This document shows positions 28,989 to 40,186 of a stretch of 64,000 nt of DNA, one piece after another. A model generated the notes under the pieces. That model was not told the DNA's origin, searched no databases, and saw only the letters and a list, made by a program, of their open reading frames with translations. The stretch lies in assembly GCA_964036045.1 (NCBI GenBank), contig OZ038383.1:68143725-68207724 (forward strand), in the 5' to 3' direction. Position numbers and translations under genes: made by a program. How positions within the stretch are numbered: position 1 is the first letter of the stretch; each line of letters starts with the position of its first letter. The DNA comes from Eutreptiella sp. 'Long Island Sound 2002'. Lineage: Eukaryota; Euglenozoa; Euglenophyceae; Eutreptiales; Eutreptiaceae.

Positions 28989-31787
28989 GACTTGACTTCC
29001 CGCAGCCCCTTCCGACTGCGATCCGCCAGGACTTTGTCCACCACGTTGCTGGGCTTTGAGTTCCTCCACCGTCCTCAACATGTCCTCAGCAACCTCCTCG
29101 ATCGACCTCACTCGTCGGTCTTGGCCAGGTCCACCACCATAGCCTCTTCCTCCGCCTTTTCCTTGGCCTTTGCCTTGGCCTTTTCCCCCGTCTCCGCCCT
29201 TGGCCTTCCAATCAGAGATCCGCTGCTCCTTGGGCTTCTTCTCGGGCTGGGCGGCGAAGTAGGCCTTCTTGTCCGCCTCATGCACCTTGCACTGACGGTG
29301 GTCGTGTGCATGGTTGTTTCCCTTGCCATAACAGACCCAGCACCCGTCGTGCTGAGACCTGTACTCCCGGAACGAGAGCGGTGGGTTCCCGATCCTCCTT
29401 GGCTCTTTGCCCTTCTTGGGTCCCACCTGGGTCCATCTGGACCGATCCTGCCCATTGTTCCTCACGTTGTGCGCCACAAACGCGAAGAAATGGGCCTCCT
29501 CGTGATCCTCCCGGGACCAGTGGTCTTGGCCACTTCCACTACCATCCTCCGCGGAGTTGGCCGTGTCCTCCTGGATCTCCCGATGATGGCGGTCTTCTCG
29601 GTGGCCTCGTTGTCCATGACCATGTCGATCCTGCACGTGGGCCTCGTTCTTCGCATTGAGCTTCAACTCCACCGTGATGTACTTCACGATCTCGTCCAGG
29701 CTCATGCGGGCGAAGATGACCTGCATCCTCAGCGGCTCCCCGCGCCTCCACTCCACGTTGTTGAGGCGCAGCAACCTTTGCCCCATGGAGTCTCCAAACA
29801 CCTCCACATACACGGCGTTCTTCAGTCCAAACATCCGGTTGGGTTCGCCCAGGTTCCTCCTGAAGAACCCCATGATACCCGCATGGGTATCCTCCGCCGC
29901 CATAATCCTCACCGCCACCCGCTTCTTGGCGCGCTTCTTCTCCTCGTCCTCCACTCGTCTCTTCAAGTTGCCGGGGAGGACATCCTTCAGGAGGTGGCGG
30001 ATCTCGCTGGCCTCGTTCCAGTCCTCCACCAGCTTGAGGCATCTGCCGTACTTCCGCAGATACCGGTTCCAGTCCCGGACCCGCAACTCACCGCGGTCCA
30101 GCGGCAGTGGAATGGACCACAGGTCCTCCAGCTTCTGGTTCGGAGCGTCCACCCGCTCCTCATCCTCCAACCACTGAAGGCAGGCCTGCTCCGTGCGGAT
30201 CAATCCTTCCCGGATCTGATCCCGCAGCTCCTCCTTCAGGTCCTGCGCCAGCCGGTGTGGGAATGTCCCAAATACCCACTTGTCCCGCGGCGCTCCCCGC
30301 ATCTCCCCGACGACCTCCTCGGCGAAGTCCTCCAAGTCCAGGATGAAGTCGTCCAGGTTGGACTGGTTCCCGTCGTAATAGGGGATTTTGATTCCCCTGA
30401 GGTCGTCAATCCTGATGGCGTCTCCGACATCCCCAGCCACTACTCCACCGAGACGGATACCACCTGTGGCCGGGGGGTGTGAGTACACTCCCCGCACATC
30501 CCTCTCCTCCATGGAGTGCGGTCCAGTTGGGCCTGAACCCATGGGGTTTGGAATGCGGGAAGGACTTGCTCCATCGGCCGTCCATATCCCCGTATTGGGG
30601 TCCTTCGCCCACAGGTTTCCACCTGGATGACCTCGACCATGTCCGTCGGCGCTTCCCATGGTTCGCCCCTGCATGGTCTGGCTCTGGATCTCGTCTTCCG
30701 CATAAACTACCATATTCGTCGTGATCGGTAGATTCTGGGCGGCATGGGACATCTGTACCGTCAGGCTCCTCGGGTCCGTGGTTACGTGCCCTTCCCGCAT
30801 GGACCCAGCCGGTGCCGTGTGTTCCCCGAGCATTGTGGATTCGCTGAACATGGGAACAAACGGCAGCGCACCCGGGTCAACACGCGGAGGCGCATATGGT
30901 GCCTCTGCATGGCCGCCCATGGGCTTATCCATGGCGCTCCTGAGGGTCTCAACCCGCTCCACCAGCTCTGCCGCGGCCGGCTTTGCTGGGAGCTCCGGAC
31001 CCGAGGCGAGGGGCTGTAGCTCCTCTAGCCTTTTCAGGCGTCCCGACATGTCCTCCACCAGGTGGAGGAGGCTGTCCACCACTCGCTGCTGCTTCTCCAG
31101 GGCCAGCTCCAGATTCTCCCGGTACCGGTCCCGTTCCGCTCGCAGCTCCTCCATGTCTTTCTCCGCGGCCGACTGGTCATCCAGGATCCCGGCGACGTCC
31201 GTCTCTAGGCCGTCCTTCGCGTTGTCCAGGCTGTCGAGGCGGTGCACGATGTCGTCCATCCCCATCTTCGGGTACTTGCCCATGAGGAAGGACACGTGCT
31301 CCCAGTGGCACGCGGCGTGCTTTCCGCCTGATCCAGCGCATCCCGCGGTTCCCGGCGCCTCAGACTCATCGCCCATGGGCGTATCGCCTATGGCGTCCGT
31401 CTCTGGTCCCGTGTGCCGGGGCACAGGTGCCGTCCGGGCCCTGGCTGGCCTCTCCAAGCCCTCGGCGTCGTGCTCCAGGCTGGGTTCTGGGGCGGTGTTC
31501 GCCCTTGTGGGCGGTCTGGCCGTCTCCTCCGACTCCGAAGGTGGCTCATAGGCTGTCCGATAGCCCTCGGAGTGCCCCTCGGATTCCCACAGCCTGACCG
31601 GGCTAGGGTCCGTATCCATAGCCCCGGCGTCCCTTGCCACGGACTTGGGTGACCCGCGCTTCCGGTAGCGCCAGGCCCGTCCTCCACTGCTGCCTGAATG
31701 GCAGGCCTCATCAGAGTCCTCCGCGGCGGAGCGGAGGATGCATGCCTTTCGGCAGCGACGCTCACACATGGAGACCAGGTCCTCCAT
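28986..31787 (-). CDS. gag: Gag protein of family-2 copy 2b
   Basis: 933 residues from the ATG at 31787. The frame is open for 102 further codons upstream, crossing the PBS into the LTR; part of that (LGPYEPCPSTPRVRIVDSVE) is conserved in 2a, so initiation upstream at a non-AUG codon is possible. Features are a Cys-rich N-terminus (MCERRCRKAC), acidic linkers, a coiled coil (EKDMEELRAERDRYRENLEL), a Gag-like helical core with GIKIPYYDGNQSNLDDF and a CWVCYGKGNNHAHDH...C zinc-binding motif, then a Gly/Lys tail. Its relation to 2a Gag is clear along its length. Role: particle formation and RNA packaging. Confidence 0.88.
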   Translation of the reverse strand: MEDLVSMCERRCRKACILRSAAEDSDEACHSGSSGGRAWRYRKRGSPKSVARDAGAMDTDPSPVRLWESEGHSEGYRTAYEPPSESEETARPPTRANTAPEPSLEHDAEGLERPARARTAPVPRHTGPETDAIGDTPMGDESEAPGTAGCAGSGGKHAACHWEHVSFLMGKYPKMGMDDIVHRLDSLDNAKDGLETDVAGILDDQSAAEKDMEELRAERDRYRENLELALEKQQRVVDSLLHLVEDMSGRLKRLEELQPLASGPELPAKPAAAELVERVETLRSAMDKPMGGHAEAPYAPPRVDPGALPFVPMFSESTMLGEHTAPAGSMREGHVTTDPRSLTVQMSHAAQNLPITTNMVVYAEDEIQSQTMQGRTMGSADGHGRGHPGGNLWAKDPNTGIWTADGASPSRIPNPMGSGPTGPHSMEERDVRGVYSHPPATGGIRLGGVVAGDVGDAIRIDDLRGIKIPYYDGNQSNLDDFILDLEDFAEEVVGEMRGAPRDKWVFGTFPHRLAQDLKEELRDQIREGLIRTEQACLQWLEDEERVDAPNQKLEDLWSIPLPLDRGELRVRDWNRYLRKYGRCLKLVEDWNEASEIRHLLKDVLPGNLKRRVEDEEKKRAKKRVAVRIMAAEDTHAGIMGFFRRNLGEPNRMFGLKNAVYVEVFGDSMGQRLLRLNNVEWRRGEPLRMQVIFARMSLDEIVKYITVELKLNAKNEAHVQDRHGHGQRGHREDRHHREIQEDTANSAEDGSGSGQDHWSREDHEEAHFFAFVAHNVRNNGQDRSRWTQVGPKKGKEPRRIGNPPLSFREYRSQHDGCWVCYGKGNNHAHDHRQCKVHEADKKAYFAAQPEKKPKEQRISDWKAKGGDGGKGQGKGQGKGGGRGYGGGPGQDRRVRSIEEVAEDMLRTVEELKAQQRGGQSPGGSQSEGAAGSQV

Positions 31788-31995
31788 GTCACGTCCTCCT
31801 CTTCCCGAATGTCGTACTTCTCTTCGGGCTTCAATTTCCGGAGTTCGCCATGCTCTTGAACGTCTCCGTTCTTCTATGGCTGCAATCTCCGGCGTGGTCT
31901 CCACCGAGTCCACAATACGCACCCGGGGCGTACTTGGGCAGGGCTCATAAGGGCCCAAGTCCCCGGGTCGGCGGTAGGTAGGGGCAGCAGGTAAG

Positions 31996-32007
31996 CCTCT
32001 GCTACCA
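31996..32007 (-). other. Primer-binding site of copy 2b (tRNA-iMet)
   Basis: TGGTAGCAGAGG on the minus strand, directly after the 5' LTR, is a full 12-base match to the complement of the animal-type tRNA-iMet 3' end. Confidence 0.9.
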
Positions 32008-34350
32008 TAAAGAAGGTCCCTACCAGGACCGGCCCCCGCTGTGCCCCTTCCGCCTGTAACCCCTGCTGATTTACTCCGGATCAACGATTGCATTCCTCAA
32101 ATACCAGGGTCCAAATCCAAAAATATAGAAAATAGAAAATACAATCCTCCTTCAACCCTGAACAGCAACCAGATCCCACAAATACAGCAATAACCCAATC
32201 CACAATCCAATCCAAATGGCGGGCTTTCGTTCAGCACATCGATGGTCTCACGATGGCGGGCATGTACAAGAATTGCACCAAAGAAGAAAGCCCTGAAATT
32301 GGCATATGAACACAAATAAGGCAAAGTTGGGGAAAGAGGTAAACATACACATTCACAGCCATAAGCCCCTCATTCCCTGGACTCAGGACCCCCCCTTGAC
32401 TCATCAACATATTGCCCTAAACCAGGTCAAATGAGATGGCTGAATGCCATGTGTCACAAGTAACTACACACACCCCAAAAATGTGTTCATTCCCAAGCCT
32501 ATAAATCCTAGCCCAATAGGGGAGGTGGCGTGTCATGGCCTAGAGTGGCACTCAGGACGATGCCCTACCCTGACATGACCTTGGTTGGACTTGGCGTCGA
32601 ATGGGCTTGGAGAACTGCCCCATGATGATGACCTCACAACATGGCAAAATCAGGCAAATCACACCATTATGCCAAAAAGTCAATTATATACTCAAAAATG
32701 CATACGGCAAATATCCAAATGCTCCATGCATGTGTCAAACCGGAAAGTAATATACCAGGGTGATATAGACCAAAGGTCCATGCCCAAGAATATCCCATCA
32801 TTGGCTCCGAAACCTCTCCGGTTATGTACATAGCATGCTCCACAAGTCAGCTCATGAGTTTGAGACCTAATTTTGTGAGGCCTCGTGTGCCAAGCCAAAG
32901 TGACCACGTGATCCGGCATATGGTGAGGTACAACACCGAAGCATATGCCAACCTATAAGCAACATACCATAGTTCACGGATCTCTAGGCACTTTACTGTT
33001 AGCCGACCAGTTGAGCACATAAAACACAAAAATGAGCATAAAACGAGGTCAAAAACATGAAAATATGTCCAAATACAAAGTTGTCATGATAATATATCTC
33101 TATGCTCACCCATGATATCCACTCATGGTTCAATACACAAATGAATGGAACCACTTGGATCCCCAATCGGGCGCATGGAGATACCTTCGCCACCCATATC
33201 TACATGCCCCATGAAAATGGGAGTGCACTCATGGATCTCTTTGCCAAACATACCATGAGCAATACATACGCGGTAGACTTAGTCTAGCGCTTTGAATTCC
33301 ACAATTGGGACACGGGCAAAGCCCTTGTCACGTATGGCCCCCCATCTCTTCGGCCACACGAAGATATATAACATGGGCATGAGCATATCAAACATATACC
33401 ATGCATATAACACATACCCTCAAAATGTGGCTCCCACCATGATATGCCATGTCCCTCCATGGACATAACTTCACGTTAAAAATACGTAGGAACCCAAGGA
33501 AAGTATCTATGCAACCCCAACACTCATGCGGTACACTCGAAAGTCGCATTAAAATATTCGGTTGCACGGTCCAAGAGTTATATATCACTTTATACCCCCT
33601 TGACCATTATCCCTTGCTACACCGGGCATGTGTACACACCAAAGGCGATTGATGCTTCCTAAATTAAGTTGAGACCACGGCGCTTGCAACGCAACCTTCT
33701 TTAATCTCTTTCCTCACACTCGCTCGTAGATATGGCCCTTCAAAGTGGTCCCACGATTCGCTTTTGTTTCCCTTATATCTCCAAGTCAAATGGGTGGCAA
33801 GTATAAGGGAAACATGATTCTGGCATAGGGAAAAGAGTATGACCACTCGAAGAAGACCAAATCAAGTGCGGCGATGTCGAAGTCGAAAATCCGATTTCGA
33901 CATCGCGAAAAATTCAGAATAAAATTTCGAGTGCATATTTAGAAAATTGCGGAAGCAACGAACCCTTTACTGATGAAATCTGACCCTTCATCGGGGTTTC
34001 CGCCAAAATATCTTGAAATAACAGTTAACCAATCGGTTAACGCAAAATCGCGAGCCAACTGACAGTCGCCGATACATTGACCATCAGAACGAAAGGCTGA
34101 AAAATTACGGAAACATTATGATAATAAAACCCTGTTGATTTCTGATATTCCGATATATAAATCTCCGCTGGCGGCGCCTCGGGACTGAATATGGCCGCTC
34201 ATAGCCGGAATGGCCAAACCTATCACACTATCACATCGGGTTAGGTCAGGTGGATGGGAGAGTATGATATCAGCCAATGGCGGCTTGCCGGCACATAGAT
34301 ACACACCCCAAGTGACCCCAAGATGGCCACGGGGGTCCAAACCGGCTTCA
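32008..34350 (-). repeat. 5' LTR of copy 2b (2343 bp)
   Basis: Partner of 21167-23527, with a few indels; for example about 18 bases in the 22300-22320 region of the left LTR are missing near 33150. It should carry the promoter. No gene is seen inside. Confidence 0.95.
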
Positions 34351-34354
34351 GCGC

Positions 34355-35130
34355 TGGCTAAGGAGGCGTTCAGCCGTATGGACGTGCACTTGGACCTCAA
34401 CATGACTATAATACGCCCCCTAGATGCACTCCAACAAGCAGAATACCTGAAGGAGTTCGGGGATATGTACAAGCGCCTGGAGAAAAACCTTGAACCCCTC
34501 CTGGTCAACCAAGAGCAGTGGAAGAAGGACAAGAGCTACCTCTGGCACGAGGACCGCATCGTGGTGCCCAGTGACAGAGTCCCAGCGCTGCTGAAGTGGA
34601 TCCATGAGTCCAGCGGTCATGCGGGTGCTGACCCGTACCCTGAGGCTATTCCAGCAGTGGTTCCACACTACGTGGACTGATGACCCACTGCGGAACACCC
34701 TCCAGCCTATCGTGGACAAGTGCCCGTGTAGGTCCTGCAAACCTGGGGATATCAGGGACAGGGGTCTCTACTCGACCCTGCCCATCCCCCACTGTGCTAA
34801 CAGTTCTCTACGTGGACTACACGGAGATGCCGAAGTTTGGGGGCTACGACTTTGCCCTCGTGGTGACCTGTGGGTTGACCAGGTTTACCAGGGTGTTCCC
34901 TTGTACCAAGCACATTACCGGAGAGGAGACTATCAAGATACTCCTGGAGGAGTGGTTTTGTGTCTATGGGGCGCCCAAGGAGATCAACTCCGATGAGGAC
35001 GTACAAGTACGCTCAGATACCGGCTGGTACCAGAGGGTCCTGAGATCCCTCAATGTCCAGGTGTCTACGGGGATTCCCTACTCTCACACGAGCAACCCCC
35101 TATGTAAGCGACAGATTCGTGTCCTCAAGG
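34355..35130 (+). pseudogene. pol: L0 pol fragment: integrase zinc region and core (inactive)
   Basis: Starts AKEAFSRMDVHLDL and runs through DRIVVPSDRV and SSGHAG, then changes frame around 34640-34800 before LYVDYTEMPKFGGYDFALV, NSDEDVQVRSDTGWY and SNPLCKRQ. It matches family-1 Pol residues about 1049-1310. The two integrase aspartates are present (DYTE, SDED), but the catalytic glutamate of 1a (CERQ) is lysine here (CKRQ), and at least two frameshifts are needed. The segment ends in the TSD of the next insertion. Confidence 0.88.
35110..35130. repeat. Left 21-bp TSD of the minisatellite element
   Basis: The 21 bases here (GACAGATTCG...CTCAAGG) are repeated exactly at 39485-39505. A duplication of this length is typical of target-primed reverse transcription, not of an integrase or cut-and-paste transposase. 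Deleting one copy rejoins the L0 protein as CKRQIRVLKESV. Confidence 0.95.
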
Positions 35131-35999
35131 TTTGAGGTTTGAGGTTTGATTTTGCGGTTACTAGACGCCTTTCGGCCCCGGGGGGCCACGTGGTCGGGCC
35201 AGGTGATATCCTCCCCACCGGGTCCTAGTGGGGGGCCCTCCAAGACGCACCTCCTGCCTGGTGGCGGAGTCCCCCGGGTTCACAGGGCTCGGAGCCCCGT
35301 CCTTCCCCAGCTTCCCCGTTTCGCCACTCCCCGGTCAGTGCATCAATTCGCAGTTGTGGCCGCGGGCGCTTACCCACTGCGTCGCCCCCCTAATGCGTGG
35401 TCGCCCGGGGCGCCAGGGCCGCCGGGCCCGTGCTACTGGCTTGTCGCCAGTGGGACCCCCTTGGGCTGGCGCGGAGGCTGCCCAGCCTAGGGGTTGGGGC
35501 GTGGCGCAATGCGCCACTACTGCCTTGGCGGGTGCAGTGCCCCTGTCCGTGTGTGCGCGGCGCTCGCGGCCGGTTCTGGGGCTCGGGCCGGGACCTGGTG
35601 TTGTGTCTCTCCCGTTTCCCCCATCCCGCCCCGCGTGTCCCGCGCTGCGTGTGGCGGGCCGTCCCGTCCGGGTGTCCCTCATCCTCGCTCGCTGGTACGC
35701 CATTCCACGCGGTCTGTGCGTTCCGCGAGCTCGGTCCGGTTGCCCTTCTGGTAGTCCCCGCGTGCCCTTTGCGTGTGTGTGCGCTCGCGCTCCCGCGGCG
35801 TCCGCTCCCCCCCCCCCTGGGTGGTGTGGCGTGCGCACCTCGCGCGGTCCCGGCACTGGGCGCTGGTAGGGCCATTCCAAGTGGTCCGTGCCCCTCTGCA
35901 CGTCCTGCCCCGGTCCCTTGCTCCGTCTGGCGTGCTTGGGGGGGGGGGCGGTCCGGTCCCGGTTCCCCCCTACCTGGCTGTTGTTGCAAGGGGCGTCTG

Positions 36000-36850
36000 A
36001 GGTCAGGCGCTCCCCCTCCCCCGACTGCCCGCCCACTGGGCGGGCTGTTGGGCTCCGCTACCCACGTGCTGTGGGCGCGGGTGTGTGGGTGTGGGGGCCC
36101 AACACTGTCCCCTTGGCCTGCATGCCCTGTGGGGGCTGCGTGCCGCGGGGGTGGTGTGGTGGGGGGCCGTCCCTGGGGGGGGGGGTGGCCTGCCACTGTT
36201 GTGAGGGGCGTCTGGTGTCAGGCGCTGTCTCTCCCCCGACCGCCCGTCCTCTGGGGCGGGCAGCCGGGGTACCGCGACCCGTGTGTTCCGGGTGCGGTCG
36301 GTGCGGGCGTGGGGACCCAGCCGGGGTTCCACAGCGTGCGCCCTTGCGGGCCGGAGTTGCTCGCTGTGGAGGTGGTGGTAGGGCGTCCCCGGTGGGGGTG
36401 CCTTCCACCGTTGTGAGGGGCGTCTGAGGTCAGGCGCTCCCCCTCCTCCAGCTGCCCGCCCACTGGGCGGGCTGTTGGTGTCCGCCACCCACGTGCTGTG
36501 GGCGCGGGTGTGTGGGTGTCGGGGCCCTACACTGTCCCCTTGGCCTGCATGCCCTGTGGGGGCTGCGTGCCGCTGGGGTGGTGGGGGGCCGTCCCCAGGG
36601 GGGGGTGGCCTGCCACCGTTCTCAGGGGCGTCTGGTGTCAGGCGCTGTCCCTCCCCCGGCCGCCCGTCCTCTGGGGCGGGCAGCCGGGGTTCCGTGACCA
36701 GTGTGTCCCGGATGCGGTCGGTGCGGGCGTGGGGACCCAGCACCGGCCCCACAGCGTGCGCCCTTTCGGGCTGGAGATGCTCGATGGGGGGGTGGTGGAA
36801 GGGCGTCCCCGGGGGGGGTGCCGTCCGCCGTTGTGAGGGGCGTCTGGGGT
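36000..36850. repeat. Higher-order tandem repeat, two units of ~424 bp
   Basis: The block starting GGCGTCTGAGGTCAGGCGCT at about 35994 recurs near 36418, and each block contains two diverged ~212-bp halves. It joins the simpler array to its right. Confidence 0.8.
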
Positions 36851-39480
36851 CAGGCGCTCCCCCTCCCCCGGCTGCCCGCCCTCTGGGCGGGCTGCCGGGG
36901 CCCATTACCCACTGGCTGTGGGTGCGGGGGGTGGCGCGCGTGGGGACCCATCTCCAACCCCACAGCGCGCGCTCTTGCGAGTCGGCTTTGCGCGCTGTGG
37001 GGGCGGCACGAGGGCGCACAGGGGGGGCGCCTCCTGCCTGGGTTTGGGGCGTCCGGGGTCGGGCGCTCTCCCACCCCCGACTGCCCGCCCTCTCGGCTGG
37101 CTGCCGGGGGCCACTACCCACTGGCTGTGGGTGCGGGGGGCTGCGGGCGTGGGGACCCGTCAACAACCCCACAGCGCACTCTCTTGCGTGCTGTGGGGGC
37201 GGCATGAGGGTGGCCGGGGGGGGCGCCTCTTGCCTGGGTGTGGGGCGTCCGGGGTCGGGCGCTCTCCCGACCCGGACTGCCTGCCCTCTGGGCAGGTTGC
37301 CGGGGCCCACTACCCACTGGCTGTGGGTGCGGGGGGGTGCGGGCGTGGGGACCCGTCACCAACCCCACAGCGCGCGCTCTTGCGAGCTGGCTTTGCGCGC
37401 TGTGGGGGCGGCATGAGGTTGCCCGGGGGGGGCGCCGCTTGCCTCGGTGTGGGGCGTCCGGGGTCAAGCACTCTCCCACCCCCGACTGCCCGCCCTCTGG
37501 GCGGGCTGCCGAGGCCCATTACCCACTGGCTGTGGGTGCGGGGGGGTGCGGGCGTGGGGACCCGTCACCAACCCCACAGCGCGCTCTTGCGAACTGGCTT
37601 TGCGCGTTGTGGGGCGGCACGAGGGTGCCCGGGGGGGGCGCCTCCTGCCTGCGTGTGGGGCGTCCGGGGTCGGGCGCTCTCGCATCCCCGACTGCCCGCC
37701 CTCTGGGCGGGCTGCCGGGGCCCAATACCCACTGGCTGTGGGTGCGGGGGGTTGGGGCGTGGGGACCTGTCACCAACCCTACAGCGCGCGCTCTTGCGTG
37801 CTGTGGGGGCGGCATGAGGGTGCCCGGGGGAGGCGCCTCCTGCCTTGGTGTGGGGTGTCCGGTTTCGGGCGCTCTCTCACCCCCGACTGCCCGCCCTCTG
37901 GTCGGCCTGCCGGGGCCCACTACCCACTGGCTGTGGGCGTGGGGGGATGCGGGCGTGGGGACCCGTCACCAACCCCACAGCGCGCGCTCTTGCGAGCTCG
38001 CTTTGCGCGCTGTGGGGGCGGCATGAGGGTGCCCGGGGAGGGGCGCCTCTTGCCTGGGTGTGGGGCGTCCGGGGTCGGGTGCTCTCCCATTCCCGTCTGC
38101 CCGCCCTCTGGGCGGGCTGCTGGCACCCACTAGCCACTGGCTGTGGGTGTGGGGGGGTGCTGGCGTGGGGACCCGTCACCAGCCCCACAGCGCGCGCTCA
38201 TGCTTGCTGTGGGGGCGGCACGAGGGCGCCCGGGGGGGGGCGCCTCCTGCCTGGGTGTGGGGTGTCCGGGGTCGGGCGCTCTCCCACCCCCGACTGCCCG
38301 CCCTCTGCGCGGGCTGCCGGGGCCCACTACCCACTGGCTGTGGGTGTGGGGGGGTGCAGGCGTGGGGACCCGTCACCAACCCCACTGCGCGCGCTCTTGC
38401 GTGCTGTCGGGGCGGCACGAGGGCGCCCGGGGGGGGCGCCTCCTGCCTTGGTGTGGGGCGTCCGGGGTCGGGCGCTCTCCCACCCCTGACTGCCCGCCGT
38501 CTGGGCGGGCTGCTGGGGCCCACTACCCACTGGCTGTGGGTGCGGGGGGGTGCGGGCGTGGGGACCCGTCACCAACCCCACAGCGCGCGCTCTTGCGAGC
38601 TGGCTTTGCGCGCTGTGGGGGCGGCACGAGGGCGCCCGGGGGGGGCGCCTCCTGCCTGGTTGTGGGGCGTCCGGGGTCGGGCGCTCTCCCAGGCCCTACT
38701 GCCCGCCCTCTGGCCGGGCTGCCGGGGCCCACTACCCACTGGCTGTGGGTGCGGGGGGGTGCGGGCGTGGGGAGCCGTCACCAACCCCACAGCGCGCGCT
38801 CTTAAGAGCTTGCTTTGCGCGCTGTGGGGGCGGCATGAGGCTGCCCAGGGGGGGCGCCTCTTGCCTGGGTGTGGGACGTCCGGGGTCGGGCGCTCTTCCA
38901 TCCCCGACTGCCCGCCCTCTTGGCGGGCTGCCGGGGCCCACTACCCACTGGCTGTGGGTGCGGGGGGTTGCGGGCGTGGGGACCCGTCACCAACCCCACA
39001 GCGCGCGCTTCTGCGTGCTGTGGGGGCGGCATGAGGGTGCCCGGGGGGGGCGCCTCCTGCCTGGCTGTGGGGCGTCCAGGGTCGGGCGCTCTCCCACCCC
39101 CGTCTGCCCCCCCTCTGGGCGGGCTGCCGGGGACCACTACCCACTGGCTGTGGGTGTTGGGGGGGTGCAAGCGTGGGGACCCGTCACCAACCCCACAGCG
39201 CGCGCTCTTGCGTGCTGTGGGGGCGGCATGAGGGTGCCCGGGGGGGGCGCCTCTTGCCTGGGTGTGGGGCGTCCGGGGTTGGGCGCTCTCCGACCCCCGA
39301 CGGCCCGCCCTCTGGGCGGGCTGCCGGGGCCCACTACACACTGGCTGTGGGTACGGGGGGGTGCGGGCGTGGGGACCCATCACCAACCCCACAGCGCGCG
39401 CTGTGGGGGCGGCACGAGGGCGCCCGGGGGGGGCGCCTCCTGCCTGGGTGTGGGGCGTCCAGGGTCGGGCGTCCTTCCAC
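36850..39480. repeat. GC-rich minisatellite, ~13 monomers of 196 or 209 bp
   Basis: The anchor ACTGGCTGTGGGT recurs at 36911, 37120, 37316, 37525, 37731, 37926, 38136, 38333, 38529, 38738, 38947, 39143 and 39340. Spacings cluster at about 196 and about 209; the 13-base difference is a GAGCTGGCTTTGC-type insert present in some monomers (CTTGCGAGCTGGCTTTGCGC against CTTGCGTGCTG). Confidence 0.95.
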
Positions 39481-39505
39481 CCCGGACAGATTCGTGTCCT
39501 CAAGG

Positions 39506-39794
39506 AGAGTGTAAGCATATGGTGCAAAACTGAACGCACCACGGACTGGATGAGACTACTCCCCGTCATATCCTTGGTGATGAACTCCCAAGAGAGTTCA
39601 GCGACTGGCTATTCGCCCCATGAACTATTCCTAGGGCACCCGGCGTGGTTCCTACATGCTCCCTATCCAGAGGATACCCATTCTTCTGTGGGTGAGTGGG
39701 TCCAGGAGCAACAAGCGAAGGTGGACAAGGCCAAGGCTATGCTCCAGAGAGTGAGGGAGCATCAGTGAAACAAGAAGAACAAGCACCGGGTGCC
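39506..39794 (+). pseudogene. pol: L0 pol fragment: end of integrase
   Basis: Translates to IWCKTERTTDWMRLL, MNSQESSATGYSPHELF, AWFLHAPYPEDTHSSVGEW and QQAKVDKAKAMLQRVREHQ, matching family-1 Pol residues about 1313-1400. A TGA follows REHQ (about 39767). The fragment ends in the TSD of the LINE. Confidence 0.88.
39778..39794. repeat. Left 17-bp TSD of the LINE
   Basis: AACAAGCACCGGGTGCC here is repeated exactly at 48253-48269. Confidence 0.95.
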
Positions 39795-40186
39795 TTTTTT
39801 TTGCACTGAACGGCGCCTTTTGTGGCTGGCCAGGCCGGGGAGAAAGGCTCTTGCGCGCCAAGCTTTTTTGGGGAGGGGCGGGAGCCCGAAATCAAGTTCA
39901 ATCGCGGGCTGAGTACCGCTGCACGTTGCTGTCCTCGTCTGCTTCATCTCAAAGAGACTTGGCAGCCCCGTTATAGACAACCGCAGGCCGGGGTCTCCGC
40001 TTGATACCCGAAGGCGGTGTGGTTGCGGATTGGGGGTTAGAGCATGACGGCTTGAGCACGGGGGGTGGCTTGGGGGAGGGATTCATTTGCAGAAGTGACT
40101 GGTGAGTGCCAGTGTGGTAGTACTGATTGATCGCGCCGCTAGGGCTGTCGAGGGTCGGCGTGAGAAAATGTGTAAGTGTGGCTTTT

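Larger units (their letters stand above)
21167..34350 (-). mobile_element. Family-2 chromovirus copy 2b, full length (13.2 kb)
   Basis: LTRs of 2361 bp (21167-23527) and 2343 bp (32008-34350), a 4-5 bp TSD, PBS, gag, UAG, pol and PPT, all on the minus strand. A single-base deletion in RT is the only coding lesion seen, so it is nearly intact. It lies in the L0 pol between RNase H and integrase. Confidence 0.95.
35131..39484 (-). mobile_element. 4.35-kb retroposed element made largely of ~200-bp tandem monomers
   Basis: Flanked by an exact 21-bp TSD. At the plus-strand left edge it starts with TTTGAGG repeated 2.7 times; read on the minus strand this is a (CCTCAAA)n 3' tail, as in some LINEs and SINEs. 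In that orientation the tandem monomers (36000-39480) form the 5' four-fifths and a non-repeated GC-rich region (about 35150-36000) the 3' end. No reverse transcriptase or other known protein motif is seen, so it is probably non-autonomous or 5'/internally truncated. Long stop-free frames on both strands reflect base composition and repetition and are not called genes. Confidence 0.75.

Noticed and set aside
35131-35149. TTTGAGG repeats as a telomere remnant
   Set aside because: Less than three copies, not the TTTAGGG or TTAGGG sequence, and positioned exactly at a TSD border as a retroposon tail.
36850-39480. CRISPR-like array
   Set aside because: The whole ~200-bp unit is repeated with no unique spacers, and the context is a eukaryotic retroelement.
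35335-39533. Numerous 200-400 codon frames on both strands of the GC-rich element
   Set aside because: Stop-poor GC-rich tandem repeats give such frames by chance; peptides are Pro/Arg/Gly or Cys-rich with no motif.
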